From Nissolia schottii (taxonomy: Eukaryota; Streptophyta; Magnoliopsida; Fabales; Fabaceae): 64,000 nucleotides of DNA. Positions 11,111-21,301 of the stretch are shown here, piece after piece (within the stretch, counting starts at the first letter, position 1; every line of letters starts with the position of its first letter). The DNA lies in the NCBI GenBank assembly GCA_003254905.1, contig QANU01017537.1:585245-649244 (forward strand), in the 5' to 3' direction. Under the pieces are notes generated by a model, which saw only the letters and a program-made list of their open reading frames with translations, searched no databases and was not told the DNA's origin. A program made the translations under genes and the position numbers.

Positions 11111-11716
11111 CAAGGCCCCACGTGGTTCACGAAATCTACCAACATTTTCAAGAATGTTATTCTTATAAATGACTTTCTTAGGAATGACATTTAAACATGT
11201 TTGATTCACATATTAGATTCTTAGAATCTTGTAGAAAATACTTATGAATGAATTGTTCCTGCGTTTGGTTGACAATAACATTCTTAGGAATATTTTTTGT
11301 TTTTTTTCAAAAATATTCCTAACTAATTAAAATAAAAAATTGATCATTATACACATTAAATTCATATTTAAATATACTTTGCATATAACTAAATATTTTT
11401 TCAACTACCTAAAAAATTATTTATTCTCTCAACTTTCTGAACTTCTTAGTAATTAGAAATAAATATATAATTTTTCTTATTTTTCATGCTACATGTAATT
11501 TCTCAAATTTCATGAAAAATATTTGACAAAGTGCATACATCATGCCAAAATTCCTTTGCGTAAACCTTGTCTCAATCAAAATATTTAACTTGGAGCTTGA
11601 AAACCACAACTTAAAGGTTCATACTCCATAATAATCCCTAAGTACGAGTAGCATAATACTTACCAAAATATCAAAAAGTAGTAATTTAAGTGACTTAATA
11701 ATCCTAAAATAAGAAG
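11111..11716. other. AT-rich spacer with MITE-like words
   Basis: No gene. It includes AACATGTTTGATTCACATA and GCGTTTGGTTGACAATAACA (about 11190-11290), wording typical of ends of hAT-type MITEs, but I could not pair the ends or find a TSD. Confidence 0.3.
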
Positions 11717-12934
11717 TTATGCAACTCTAATATGAAGGACCCTCTTCACAAAACTAGATACATTTTTTGGAGCAAGTAAGAAAACGAGTTCAATCAATTT
11801 GGGATCCATTCCAAAGATAATGAGAGCGTCGTTCCTTTGGTCCTCCATCAAGTTGATGACGTCTACCAATAGCTTCATTAGCTTCTTCATTTGATCAGCG
11901 ACATCCTTCTCATGCTTGAAACAAGAAACCAAGGCATCATATTTTTAGCTTGTAAGTGATAAGAACCGCTAAATTCTCTAATTGAGTTAATTAATTCAGC
12001 ACACATCTTTGTGTCTGCGCTTTTGTTAGCTTTCTTTCTTTTCCTTGTTTGGGTAGCTGACGAACTCATACCAATAGGAATGAGACACCTAAACTCAATT
12101 GATAAAAAAAATCAACTTACTCACTTATGCCAACAACGATAATAAAGAAAGTAAAACATATCAATTAATTTTTATACATACCAGAGTTTTAGGCAAATAA
12201 AATCAATTGATAAAAAACCCACTTACTTATGCCAACAACAAGAATAGAGAAAGTAAAACATATAAATTAATTTGTATATATACCTAAGTGTCAGCTTCTA
12301 ATTCAGGTTTCATGTCATCCAAACCATCTACGTTTTCATTCACATCATCGTCATTCATTTATGTTTCAATTTTAGCTTCCATTGCAACAACTGATTCAAC
12401 TGGATCTTCTGCATTAGCACATTGTGTTCTATCTTTATTGAAAACTCATCCTAACTCTTCAAAATGTGGGAATAGCTTATTGTAAAGTCCTCTTGCATTG
12501 GGATGTGACTTAAATTGTAAAGCCAAAACAAATAAATAAAATATGAGAAGTGGTTAGAGTAATATATAAATGTAATATGATAAGTGATTAAAGATTCTAC
12601 CTTCGCTGCATTCATTGAAAATTTCTTTTTCCACCACAATCATTTTGTCTTTATCATTCCAACCAAAGCCACTAATTGTTGGGCCCATCATCTCAACAAT
12701 GGCACTATAATGCTTCGTCAACACCTTCACCCTAGACTCAATATGTGGATTAGCTTTAAGACCACATCCAGGAATTTTTTCATTAATCATTTTCTCGAGT
12801 TGTTTTGCATAACTGAATTTGAATGTTCCATTATCACACTTCCATGAGGTAGTAGCAAGCTCAATCAAACATTCAGCTAACTTTGCATCTTCCTGAGGTG
12901 TCCATTGACGCTTAATTTGTTTTGTTGCGTTCAT
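11717..12934 (-). pseudogene. Myb/SANT-like protein of a PIF/Harbinger transposon, broken
   Basis: The N-terminal piece (12934 down to about 12590) encodes QWTPQEDAKLAECLIELA followed by a SANT-like helix set and GFGWNDKDKMI, the Myb/SANT-like DNA-binding domain that accompanies plant Harbinger transposases. Two later pieces (12069-11887 and 11932-11717) give the Lys/Arg-rich linker (TRKRKKANKS) and the C-terminal region (DQMKKLMKLLVDVINLMED). The pieces sit in different frames separated by AT-rich DNA with stops, so the gene is disrupted. In intact elements this protein helps bring the DDE nuclease to DNA and into the nucleus. The DDE remnant lies directly upstream in the same orientation. 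Confidence 0.75.
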
Positions 12935-13220
12935 TTTGAACTCTTTTCCATCACTATTTTAGTGGAATGAAGTAATATATTATAACATAATTCACATTCA
13001 CAAAGTAACGCAAGTTAGGAAAAATATTATAAGTAAATAAGTAACTCAATATTAAGTTCACTACTTAAGTTCAAATTATCGAAATAAACATTACAAATTC
13101 AAAATGACACACCGAAATAAACATTACAAGTTCAAAATAACACAACAAAATAAACATTACAAATTCAAAATAACAACAAAATAAAATAAAAATAAGGAAC
13201 ATGCTAAATGAAAGCAATCC

Positions 13221-13640
13221 TCAAGCATTACGTCTTGTCCTCCATTGGTTCCACATATTTTGAGCATGGTCATCCCTCCATCTACCCCAAGCATTAGTTG
13301 TCTCAATATGGTGGATCATCTCACCATCCAGTTCCAAATCATTTGCCATGCCTTCACCTTGTATATCATCATCCTCATAAAGATCCACAAACATTTCTCT
13401 TATGATGTGGTTATACAGAAGACAACAAGCAATTATGATTCTTCTTGAGTCTTGACAGGATAAAAAGATCTCCCTCTCTAAATCACCCATCTTGCTTTCA
13501 ATATTCCAAATGTCATTTCTACAACATTTCTAGCTTGTGAATATTTCATATTAAAAAAATTTCTAGGTGTAGTGGATTAGTTTTCATTAAATTCATTCAA
13601 ATGATATCTCTACCCTTTATAAGGTTCAAGAAACCCAATC
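13221..13640 (-). pseudogene. PIF/Harbinger DDE nuclease, C-terminal fragment
   Basis: Reading leftward from about 13640, the frame fragments show a RYHLNEF-like segment, FFNMKYSQARNVVEMTFGIL (about 13560-13500), then, after a frame break near 13495, a segment containing RRIIIACCLLYNHIIREMF. These are the C-terminal motifs of Harbinger (HARBI1-like) nucleases. The NVVE glutamate is at the position expected for the third catalytic acid. About the first two-thirds of the domain is absent, and the frame is broken by at least one indel and a stop. Upstream it abuts copia sequence without a gap. Confidence 0.8.
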
Positions 13641-14990
13641 TCTTTTGTTTGGCAAAGTGACAAAAATCACAAGGAGTATTATTATCATTTGAAAATTTTA
13701 TTACTGGATAGAGAGATTTTAGGGTATACATTTTATTGTGAGGCAAATGGCCTAACTTAAAGTGCCAAAAATCAAACTTTGCATTACACGTGTTGACCTA
13801 AGCAGGAGAGCTCTTGACAGAACTTGTGGCAGCAGTTGTAGAATTTTGATTCAGCACATAGAGACCACCTCGCAATCTAGCTACACCAATCATCTTCGAA
13901 CTGCAGATGTCCTGTATTTCACAAAAGTGATTAGAAAACTTTAGCTCGCTTGATGAATTATTTGTCAATTAAGAGATAAATATGATGTTAAAACTAAATT
14001 AGGTGATCAGTAACACATTTTTGAGGGGAATACCATTTGAAAATAACACTAAACCTAAAATGGTAGCAACAATGTTGCTTCCATCTGATAATTTTAATAT
14101 AATTGAATTGATTTTGTGGAAGGATGGGAGTTGATCAATGGAGTGATAGACATGCTCTGTGGCTCTAGTATCCAACATTGAATCCAAAGGATTTGAATGT
14201 AAAGTTAAGAGGGTGTGATGTGGGATACTTGAGAGATCAGAGTAAGGAATGGTTGTAAGATGGTTGACTTGATGGTTCAAGGATACAGATACCTCAAGAG
14301 GTTGAAGTAAAGCTAACAAAGCCTTCTTCTGCTCTACAATACACATCAATTTTGTGTCTTCACTAGCTTCCGTTTGGGAACTCTCACTACCATTCTCATC
14401 ATAATTCTCTTCGGTAGTGACATTGTTGACATTTTGGAATTCCCTTTATGAAAGTAACTCGGGGGATAACCATAGATCTCATAACATCTTTCAACAATGT
14501 GGTCATCTTTTCCACAATTAGTGCAATGATACTCAAGTCCTTAGCCTGAACCACGACCTGAGCTTCAGCCATAAGAGCTTAAAGTCCTCCTTGAGCCGCG
14601 AGTAGGACCTTTACCAGATCCTCTTCCACGGCCATTGGCATTGAAGGCATTTGCCAAGGCTTGCTCATGAAAAGTAACATTCATTTGGCATTCTTGTTGC
14701 GTCTAAAGAGAGAATACTTTGGTAATCGAAGGGAATCAATTTAGTAATGCGTTTTTGTTGGCGTTCCATTAACATCATTTGGGACCTAACACTATTGTAT
14801 TGATCATTAAGACCTCTAAAAAATCTAACATCATAATCTTTGTCTCCATAATCTTTGTAACATCGATAAATTGAAGCTTATTCTTGGATTTTAAAGCCAT
14901 TCACATCGAACATGCCCAATGGTGATAGTTGGAACCATTGAGCTTGATCGAAGCAACAATGGAGTTGGGTCCTTTTCTGGAATGGAGATA
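13640..14990 (-). mobile_element. Ty1/copia gag-protease fragment
   Basis: Reading leftward from about 14990, a degraded gag start precedes a CCHC zinc knuckle, C-T-N-C-(x4)-H-(x4)-C, at about 14535-14490. Next comes a protease region with LDTRATEHV at about 14170 in place of the usual D-S/T-G-A, so the catalytic loop is damaged. A GAG-pre-integrase domain follows (FWHFKLGHLPHNKM then CDFCHFAKQKRLGF, about 13790-13640). Several stops and frameshifts are present. Integrase, reverse transcriptase, RNase H and LTRs are absent. Sequence stops exactly where the Harbinger DDE fragment begins. Confidence 0.8.
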
Positions 14991-15099
14991 AAAATTTAAA
15001 ACTAATAATCTCACAATAGAAATATTACACATTTTTCTCCATAAATTGAATGTTAAGGCTTAACGCGAAAAAAAACCCCTTTGATCAATTATTAAATGT

Positions 15100-15277
15100 C
15101 AGTGTTCCAGTCGCTTGGACCAATATAAGGAATGTCAATATAGTTGTATCAAATCTTAACAAGAAGTGGGTAGAAAAAAAAAAATGCCTTTCCAAATAAA
15201 GAATCCTTGTCCTTCAAATCATAAACTCAAACCCACGCTGGCCCAAAAAACGAACCATCGCTCCAAGCCCACAGTCC
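15100..15277. repeat. LSM12-proximal copy (copy B) of the duplicated upstream sequence
   Basis: It matches 10855-11110 in two ordered blocks (CTTGGACCAATATAAGGAATG; CATAAACTCAAACCCACGC then TGGCCCAAAAAACGAACCAT). It lies 90 to 270 bp upstream of the LSM12 ATG and so probably overlaps its promoter. Confidence 0.6.
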
Positions 15278-15367
15278 AAGCTTAATGCACAGGTAGTGTG
15301 CGAAGGTCGAGCATTTTTGGCGAAAAGGGGCAGCAGCAGTGCAAAGAGAGAACAAAGAGAGCAAGAA

Positions 15368-18118
15368 ATGACGACGGTGGAGGGCGGCGGCAACATGCCG
15401 GAGGAGATGGCGGTGGGGTGCCTGCTTTCGATCAGGACGACGCTGGGGGAGGAGTTCGAAGGTCAGATCGTCACCTACGATCGCCCCTCGAACATCCTCG
15501 TACTCCAGGAAGCTTCCAGAACCCCCTCCGCACCGCGCCGCAACATCAGGCTCCTCAAGGCCAGCTACATCAAGGACTTCACCTTTCTGGGCCACGGAGA
15601 CGACCCGCTTGACCCGAACAACTGCTTCCTTGACCTCACCGCCCTCCAAGCTAGGGAAGATGTTGCCATCAGGTTAGGTTATTCAAATTCCCCCCCCCCC
15701 CACACCGCAAGTTTTGTAATTTTGGGGATGGATTTGATGTGTGATTTTTGGAATTGACTTTTGTTTTTAAGGCAAGCTGAGGCGGATGCTGAGAGGATTG
15801 GGGTTGGTGTTACCAGCGAGGCGCAGAGCATCTTTGATGCTTTATCTAAGACGTAAGTGCCTGAGATTTTTGTTTGAATTTGAACCAGATTGGTGTGGAT
15901 CGTGCCGTGGCGCGCATTCGTGTTCATGATTAAGCTAATTTTTGTGCTTGACTGTAAGTTTTGGTAAGATGCTTGTTCCAGTTGCAGGAATCTAATGTTT
16001 AGTGTTGGATACTCTAATTATTTCCGAGTCTTAAAACCATAGTGATTGAATAGCGTGCAGGAGTGTACAAACAAAATGTGAATGGTTGGACAGCCTGATA
16101 TGGAAAATAAATAATTATGGGTTGGTATGTTTAAACTTTAAAGAATGTGTTTGTATAAGGAGAACGGACGACGGCTGATATGTCTTGCATAAGCTTAGTG
16201 TTGGATATGAGAATGTAGGTTGTAGAAAATTTATATACCTTTATTTACTAGAAGATTGTTTCTTCTTGTTCCAAAATTTTTGAATTGTGCTGTTTGCAAC
16301 CGTTATCTTTCTGTAGTGTTTGCAATCAATGCCGGCTGCTGGTTTTCAGCTCTGAAAACCCTAAAATTTTAACATTTCAAGAAAAATTACTTTTCTATCA
16401 TCACTTAAATCAGTGAAGTCTTTATTTTGCCCTCACTTAAGCAAGTCAAATTTCTATGTTGCCCTCGAAGTCACTTTTCCTTAGTTTAAGTCGTGGCAAA
16501 CTAGAGATTCCAATAGTTTAAGAGGGGCCAAAATAGTAACTTTCTGGTTTATTTGAGGGCAAAATATCTGAAAACCAGCAGCCGCCATTGAAGGGGGCAG
16601 AAACAAGCTTCAAACTCTGATTTTCAGAGCAAAAACGGCAGAAAATGACTGTTGAAGACAGATAGCGGCCATGAGAGCGCGATTCGCACTGCGATTTGGC
16701 CGCTGTTGCGGCCATGACTCCTGCTATTGCAAAAACGCGACGTGGCAAACGCTCTGCCATGGCCTACCACCGCGCTGCTCTGCTATCGATTTCTATGCTA
16801 TGGATTATGATTATTACTTTTGATTGTTAATGATGAATGAGTGTAACTGTGGATAGTTTCTTATTGTTGAACACTTACATGTATGCTATATAAATTGCAC
16901 ATAATTAAAAAAAGAGGTCAGCCTGCTCTTGCTATCCTGCTATAGCATTTTTTTGCGGCCGGCCGCTCCACGCTGCTATCCGCGATTGACACGGGTAGTT
17001 TAAAATCGAACTGAAGTGAACTTTTGGACCATTAAGACTCTTATGGTTCCACTTAGCTTCCATACCTTCAGGAGACTCTGTCTATTTAAAAGCTCTGTAG
17101 ATGTGAAACCAAATTTAAAATTAGCCCAGAATTTTGTGTATGCATTCAATGCTTAGTGCCTGTATTTAATTGTTTTTATTGTTCCACAAGCACAAAGGTG
17201 GGAACTGTGAAGGTGCTGAGGTGAGGCACCAAAAGGGCCAGTGCCTCATTCCTGTTGAGGTGCTGCCCTTCAGCAAGACACATGCTTTTAGTACCTTAGA
17301 CATGCCTTTTATGGTTCAGTATTTTCAGATGAGGCATGCCTTTTGTGCCTTATTGATAACTGTGAAAAAAACGAAAAGCGCAACCATTTAACCTGCGAAG
17401 TGCTAAGTATAATGCTGAAGGAGACAAATTAGTTGGAATGCTAAAGAATTAACTAGCTGTCTGTCTCTGAAGCTCTTAGCAGCAAGGAGCTTAGGGTTTT
17501 GTAAATATAAGTATATACCATTATAATATTTTATTTTTTACTATGAATGTCATGCTTGTGTAATCAACTTATAAGGGGAATGTTAACAAACTTCTTCAGT
17601 GAGTTATTGATGCCTCCTTGGCTTATGGCATTAAAATCCCCCTAGCATCTTATAGGTGCTTGTTGCCTTTAACTCTTCAGCTTTCTAGCTTTTGATATTT
17701 TTCTGGAAAGATATGATTCATGAACTAGTAGTCTAATAGTACTTATTAGTTTTCATTTTAACTGATGACATTAGCATGAAACCAGGCTTCCAGTTCGCTG
17801 GGACAAGACTTCCATAGTTGTGATGAATGAGGTGCGTGTCAGCAGTCCTTATAACTCTGAATCTGTTGTTGGAGGTACTCCTGCTGCAAATGACCGGGTG
17901 AAGAAAGTGGTACGACGCTTAAATTGCCTTTTTTCTGCAATTCATTTAGTTTTTAATTTGCCATCGATGTATACAAATGCTATTCATTTAGTTTTTTTTA
18001 TATGCTATCAATGTATAAAAATGTTAGTGTGTATTAAAACAGTATAACAAATTTGATATAGAATGGTTCACCTGCATGTTATGCACTGGATTGCTCCTCC
18101 ATGGGGGCTTATGAGGCA

Positions 18119-18171
<53 letters not shown>

Positions 18172-18607
18172 GTAGCAAAATGAAAATTTTAGCAGAAAAA
18201 CAATGTTTTAGAAAATTTTAGCAGAAAAACTATGTTTTAGTCATTTTTAAAATGTTTTAGTAATTTTAGACGCATCAATTTGTGGTGGGTAGTGTGTTTA
18301 GGTTTTTTTCCCCTTCCAGATGTCATAAGGTCAAACCTCATAAACAAAAGAACCATTACTTTAGGGACTTCACTTAGTCAAGATATACCTATTTTGACAA
18401 TTTCTCTTGACAGTTTAAGGAAATTGTTACAATTTATTATGTTCATAGATAATTTACCCTACTAATCTTTTCAAAATAAAACCGTTTGTGCCCTGCCAAT
18501 TTTTCCAGCCAGCTAATTTTACTTGGACTGTGCTTGATTTTTCTACACCTTTGTAGCTTGAACTCGAGAGGAAGAGGTTACAGCTCCGTGGTCCCGGTGG
18601 TCAATAA
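15368..18607 (+). CDS. LSM12: LSM12-like protein
   Basis: Four exons, 15368-15672, 15772-15852, 17786-17909 and 18557-18607, join in frame to give 186 aa, the usual length for plant LSM12 homologues. Residues about 9-75 form the LSm fold ([20 protein letters not shown], then [12 protein letters not shown]). From about residue 80 comes the anticodon-binding-like AD domain ([52 protein letters not shown]). The protein ends LRGPGGQ. In other eukaryotes LSM12 binds RNA and works with Ataxin-2-type proteins in mRNA regulation; the plant role is inferred from homology. Intron 2 is about 1.9 kb and contains a foldback repeat; intron 3 contains an (AAT)n microsatellite. The stop codon lies within the hexamer AATAAA (18603-18608). 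Confidence 0.95.
16327..16590. repeat. Foldback / MITE-like element in LSM12 intron 2
   Basis: The arms CAATGCCGGCTGCTGGTTTT (continuing CAG, 16327-16349) and CTGAAAACCAGCAGCCGCCA (continuing TTG, 16568-16590) are inverted copies, 22 of 23 bp identical. The 218-bp interior repeats the word TTGCCCTC. It has no ORF. The GC-rich sequence just right of it (16590-16790) may belong to the same larger repeat. Confidence 0.6.
18118..18171. repeat. (AAT)n microsatellite
   Basis: About 18 uninterrupted AAT units in intron 3 of the LSM12 gene. Likely length-polymorphic. Confidence 0.95.
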
Positions 18608-20399
18608 AGTTACACAATGTGGTTAGCAAAGCACCTCCAACGGGTAAACTCAGATGGGTATTTAGCAAAACCCTATACAAGAGGGTTTTCCAAGGCATAT
18701 TCCTGACTTCAGATATCTTTTATCTGTTGTCTCGAGCTTTCAAGTTCTGTCTTGCTTATGGAGTTCATTTCAGGCAATTTCTCCAGATTCTTGATAAGAG
18801 TAAATGCTGAGGCATAAATAATTTATGGTGTGCTAGACTTGAAACCCAAATAGGTGACCGAATTTTATGTTATTTTTGCCGGTCTCTCGTTGGGAAGATT
18901 AAACCAATTACAATGAGCCAACTTGAACTCATAACAATTTTAATTTGTTCCTTATCTAATAAAGGAAATGCTTTAGATAAACTGAGGTAAATTTTCTACT
19001 TGAAGCCTTCTGTCTATTAACTATTTTACAAAGATTCTTCTAAACATTTTGGTGGCATGATTTATTCGATTTATCAGGTTGACTCCACATAGTGAGTTAA
19101 GGCTTGATTGTTGTCGTTGTTTAAATCCTTAGATCAATGGTAGAATTTGATTGCTTTTTGGGAGCAGGGGAAAGCATAGAAGACCCATGGGTTTGAAATT
19201 TAGACTACTGAGTGCAAACGAAGGGCACTCTTATGATCTTTAGTTCCTTCTTGTTTCATTAGATTAGATGCTTAGCAATGCTTTTTGAGTTTTAGTTCTA
19301 TCATTTGGAAGAAACGTTGCTTGCATGAGGAATAGTATGACTGCTGCAGAACTAAGATTACTCATGGCCTTTGTGGATAACCAATGCCATATAATAGTGT
19401 CTAGCATCCCGCATATGAATGATGATGGAAAGGGGTTTATTGTTTATTATCTTCAATTTATGTCAGGCTAAAAATACGGTCATAGTGAAGATATCATCAC
19501 CAAGTGCTTGAATTTCAAGACTTAATTTTTGGTACTTAAGAAAAATGTTGCAATAGCATTTAGGGAGATACATATTGAGAATTAGTGTCTTGCACTCCCA
19601 ATTAGTGTCTTGCATACCAACGTAACATTCCATTGTTTAGCTTCATTGCTTGGTGCTGTCGTAGATACACTGTAAAGATGGGAGCTTGATGATCCTTATA
19701 GGCTATCGTGGACCACTTTTGACTTTAATCGACAGTTGACTATTTAAATTTTAAAGTCAGTTAGAGTGACATATTTGATGCATTCATTATCATCTCTGTT
19801 ATCTAAATTATTCAGTAAGTATATTAGCATAGTTATTAATAAATTAAATAATAAATTCATAAATATAAAAAAGCCTCTCTGGCTCTTCTGGAAGGCACGA
19901 TCCTGGAAGCAGCTATTATGCAAAACTGCTCCAACGGTGACGTGAAGAAGATGACATGAATGCCAATGACATTGCGCAATGAAAAGCTCGAATTGTGAAG
20001 TGATGGTGACATGGGATTGGTGGTGGAGAAATGTTTTTGGTTAGTAGGAGTAGGTTGTGAAATTGTGTCCTCCCCCCCCCCNAAAGTTACGAACTTTGTT
20101 GGTGTGTGGATTGTGGTTGTGAATGGTTGTGCAGTGGAAAGGTGAGGGGTTTAAGCCTTAAGGAGTGGGGTTGGTGGCGGCATGAGTAAAAATGGAGGAG
20201 GATGAGGGAGGAGAAAGGGTAGCTTAATAATTAAATGAATGTTAATAAAATTAATTTTAAACTTATTGATAACCAAATTAAAATATTTAAAAGCAGTTAT
20301 ATATGGCTTCTAGTCAATCAAGTAATAGGTTTTCTTCATTCTTTAATTACACTCGTAGATGTCATAATTTTAAAAATTAACGGTGTAAATGTGATAAGA
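18608..20399. other. 3' flank of LSM12, no gene seen
   Basis: AT-rich sequence without recognisable coding domains. A poly-C run ending in an unresolved base (20072-20082) marks a small assembly uncertainty. Confidence 0.45.
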
Positions 20400-20526
20400 C
20401 CACGATACACCATTATTTTATGTCAAAGTGCATCAAGCGAGGTAATGACATATATATGGGATTATGCAAAGCATAATCCGAATACATGGGGCTGGGGAGA
20501 AAAATACAAGAGTATGGGGGAAAGAC

Positions 20527-20743
20527 CTGAAATCTCCAGGGAGGAGGGCAATTTCAGAATGACAGGGAGGAAAAAAAAAAGGACGTGTGGGAGGGGGAGT
20601 GGGAGACAGGAGGGGATTGACGGGTCGCAGCGGCAGTGCGGGGGCAGGCGAGGACGCGCAGGGGAGTGACACGCGGTGGGAATCTCTGCACCGTTGACTG
20701 CAGGCACAGAGCCTGAAATCGGACCTAGCCGTGGCGATTTCAG
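20527..20743. repeat. Hairpin pairs in the left end of the MULE
   Basis: Two inverted pairs of the CTGAAATC word occur here. One runs CTGAAATCTCC (20527) to GGGCAATTTCAG (ends 20557). The other runs CTGAAATCGG (20713) to TGGCGATTTCAG (20732-20743). Confidence 0.6.
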
Positions 20744-21301
20744 GGGAGGGTGGCCCACCACCACAACCCTCCTTCCCGATGCAACCCCAGCCAGCCATAA
20801 ATGTTGGTCCCCCTTCAACCCGAATCCCCTTCTGCTTCCCTTCCCTCACTTCTTCACTTCTTCTTCTTCATTTTTTTTTCTCTTCTTCCCTTCCTTCACT
20901 TCTTTAAGTGGTATGATTTTTTTATTGTTGCCTTTTTAATATATTTTTTTTTAGTTTTTATTTTTGGTTTGTAGTTGTATGGTAATTCAAATGCATATTT
21001 AAATTTCTGTCATTTTTTTTCTGTTTTAAATAATTAAAGATTAATTATAATGAACTTATTCTAATTTTTTTTGCGACTATCGTTTTTTAAAAAATAGTAA
21101 TCAAGTTTGGTTTATTTTGTTAAAGATGTATAATATATTTTGGTTTATTTTTTTTGGTTTTCATTGTAGTAGTCAGTAATAATTTTTTGACGGTTAAATT
21201 AATATTTTTTTTCCTTTCAAACAAGTTATAACAATGATACTGTAAACTCTTTATCTGTAGGATTGTGAAAAAATATAGTCACGATGGTGAGAGGGCAAGA
21301 T

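Noticed and set aside
20433..20939. GC-rich ORFs on both strands near the MULE left end
   Set aside because: They lie in the hairpin-rich transposon terminus and show no domain; base composition explains them.
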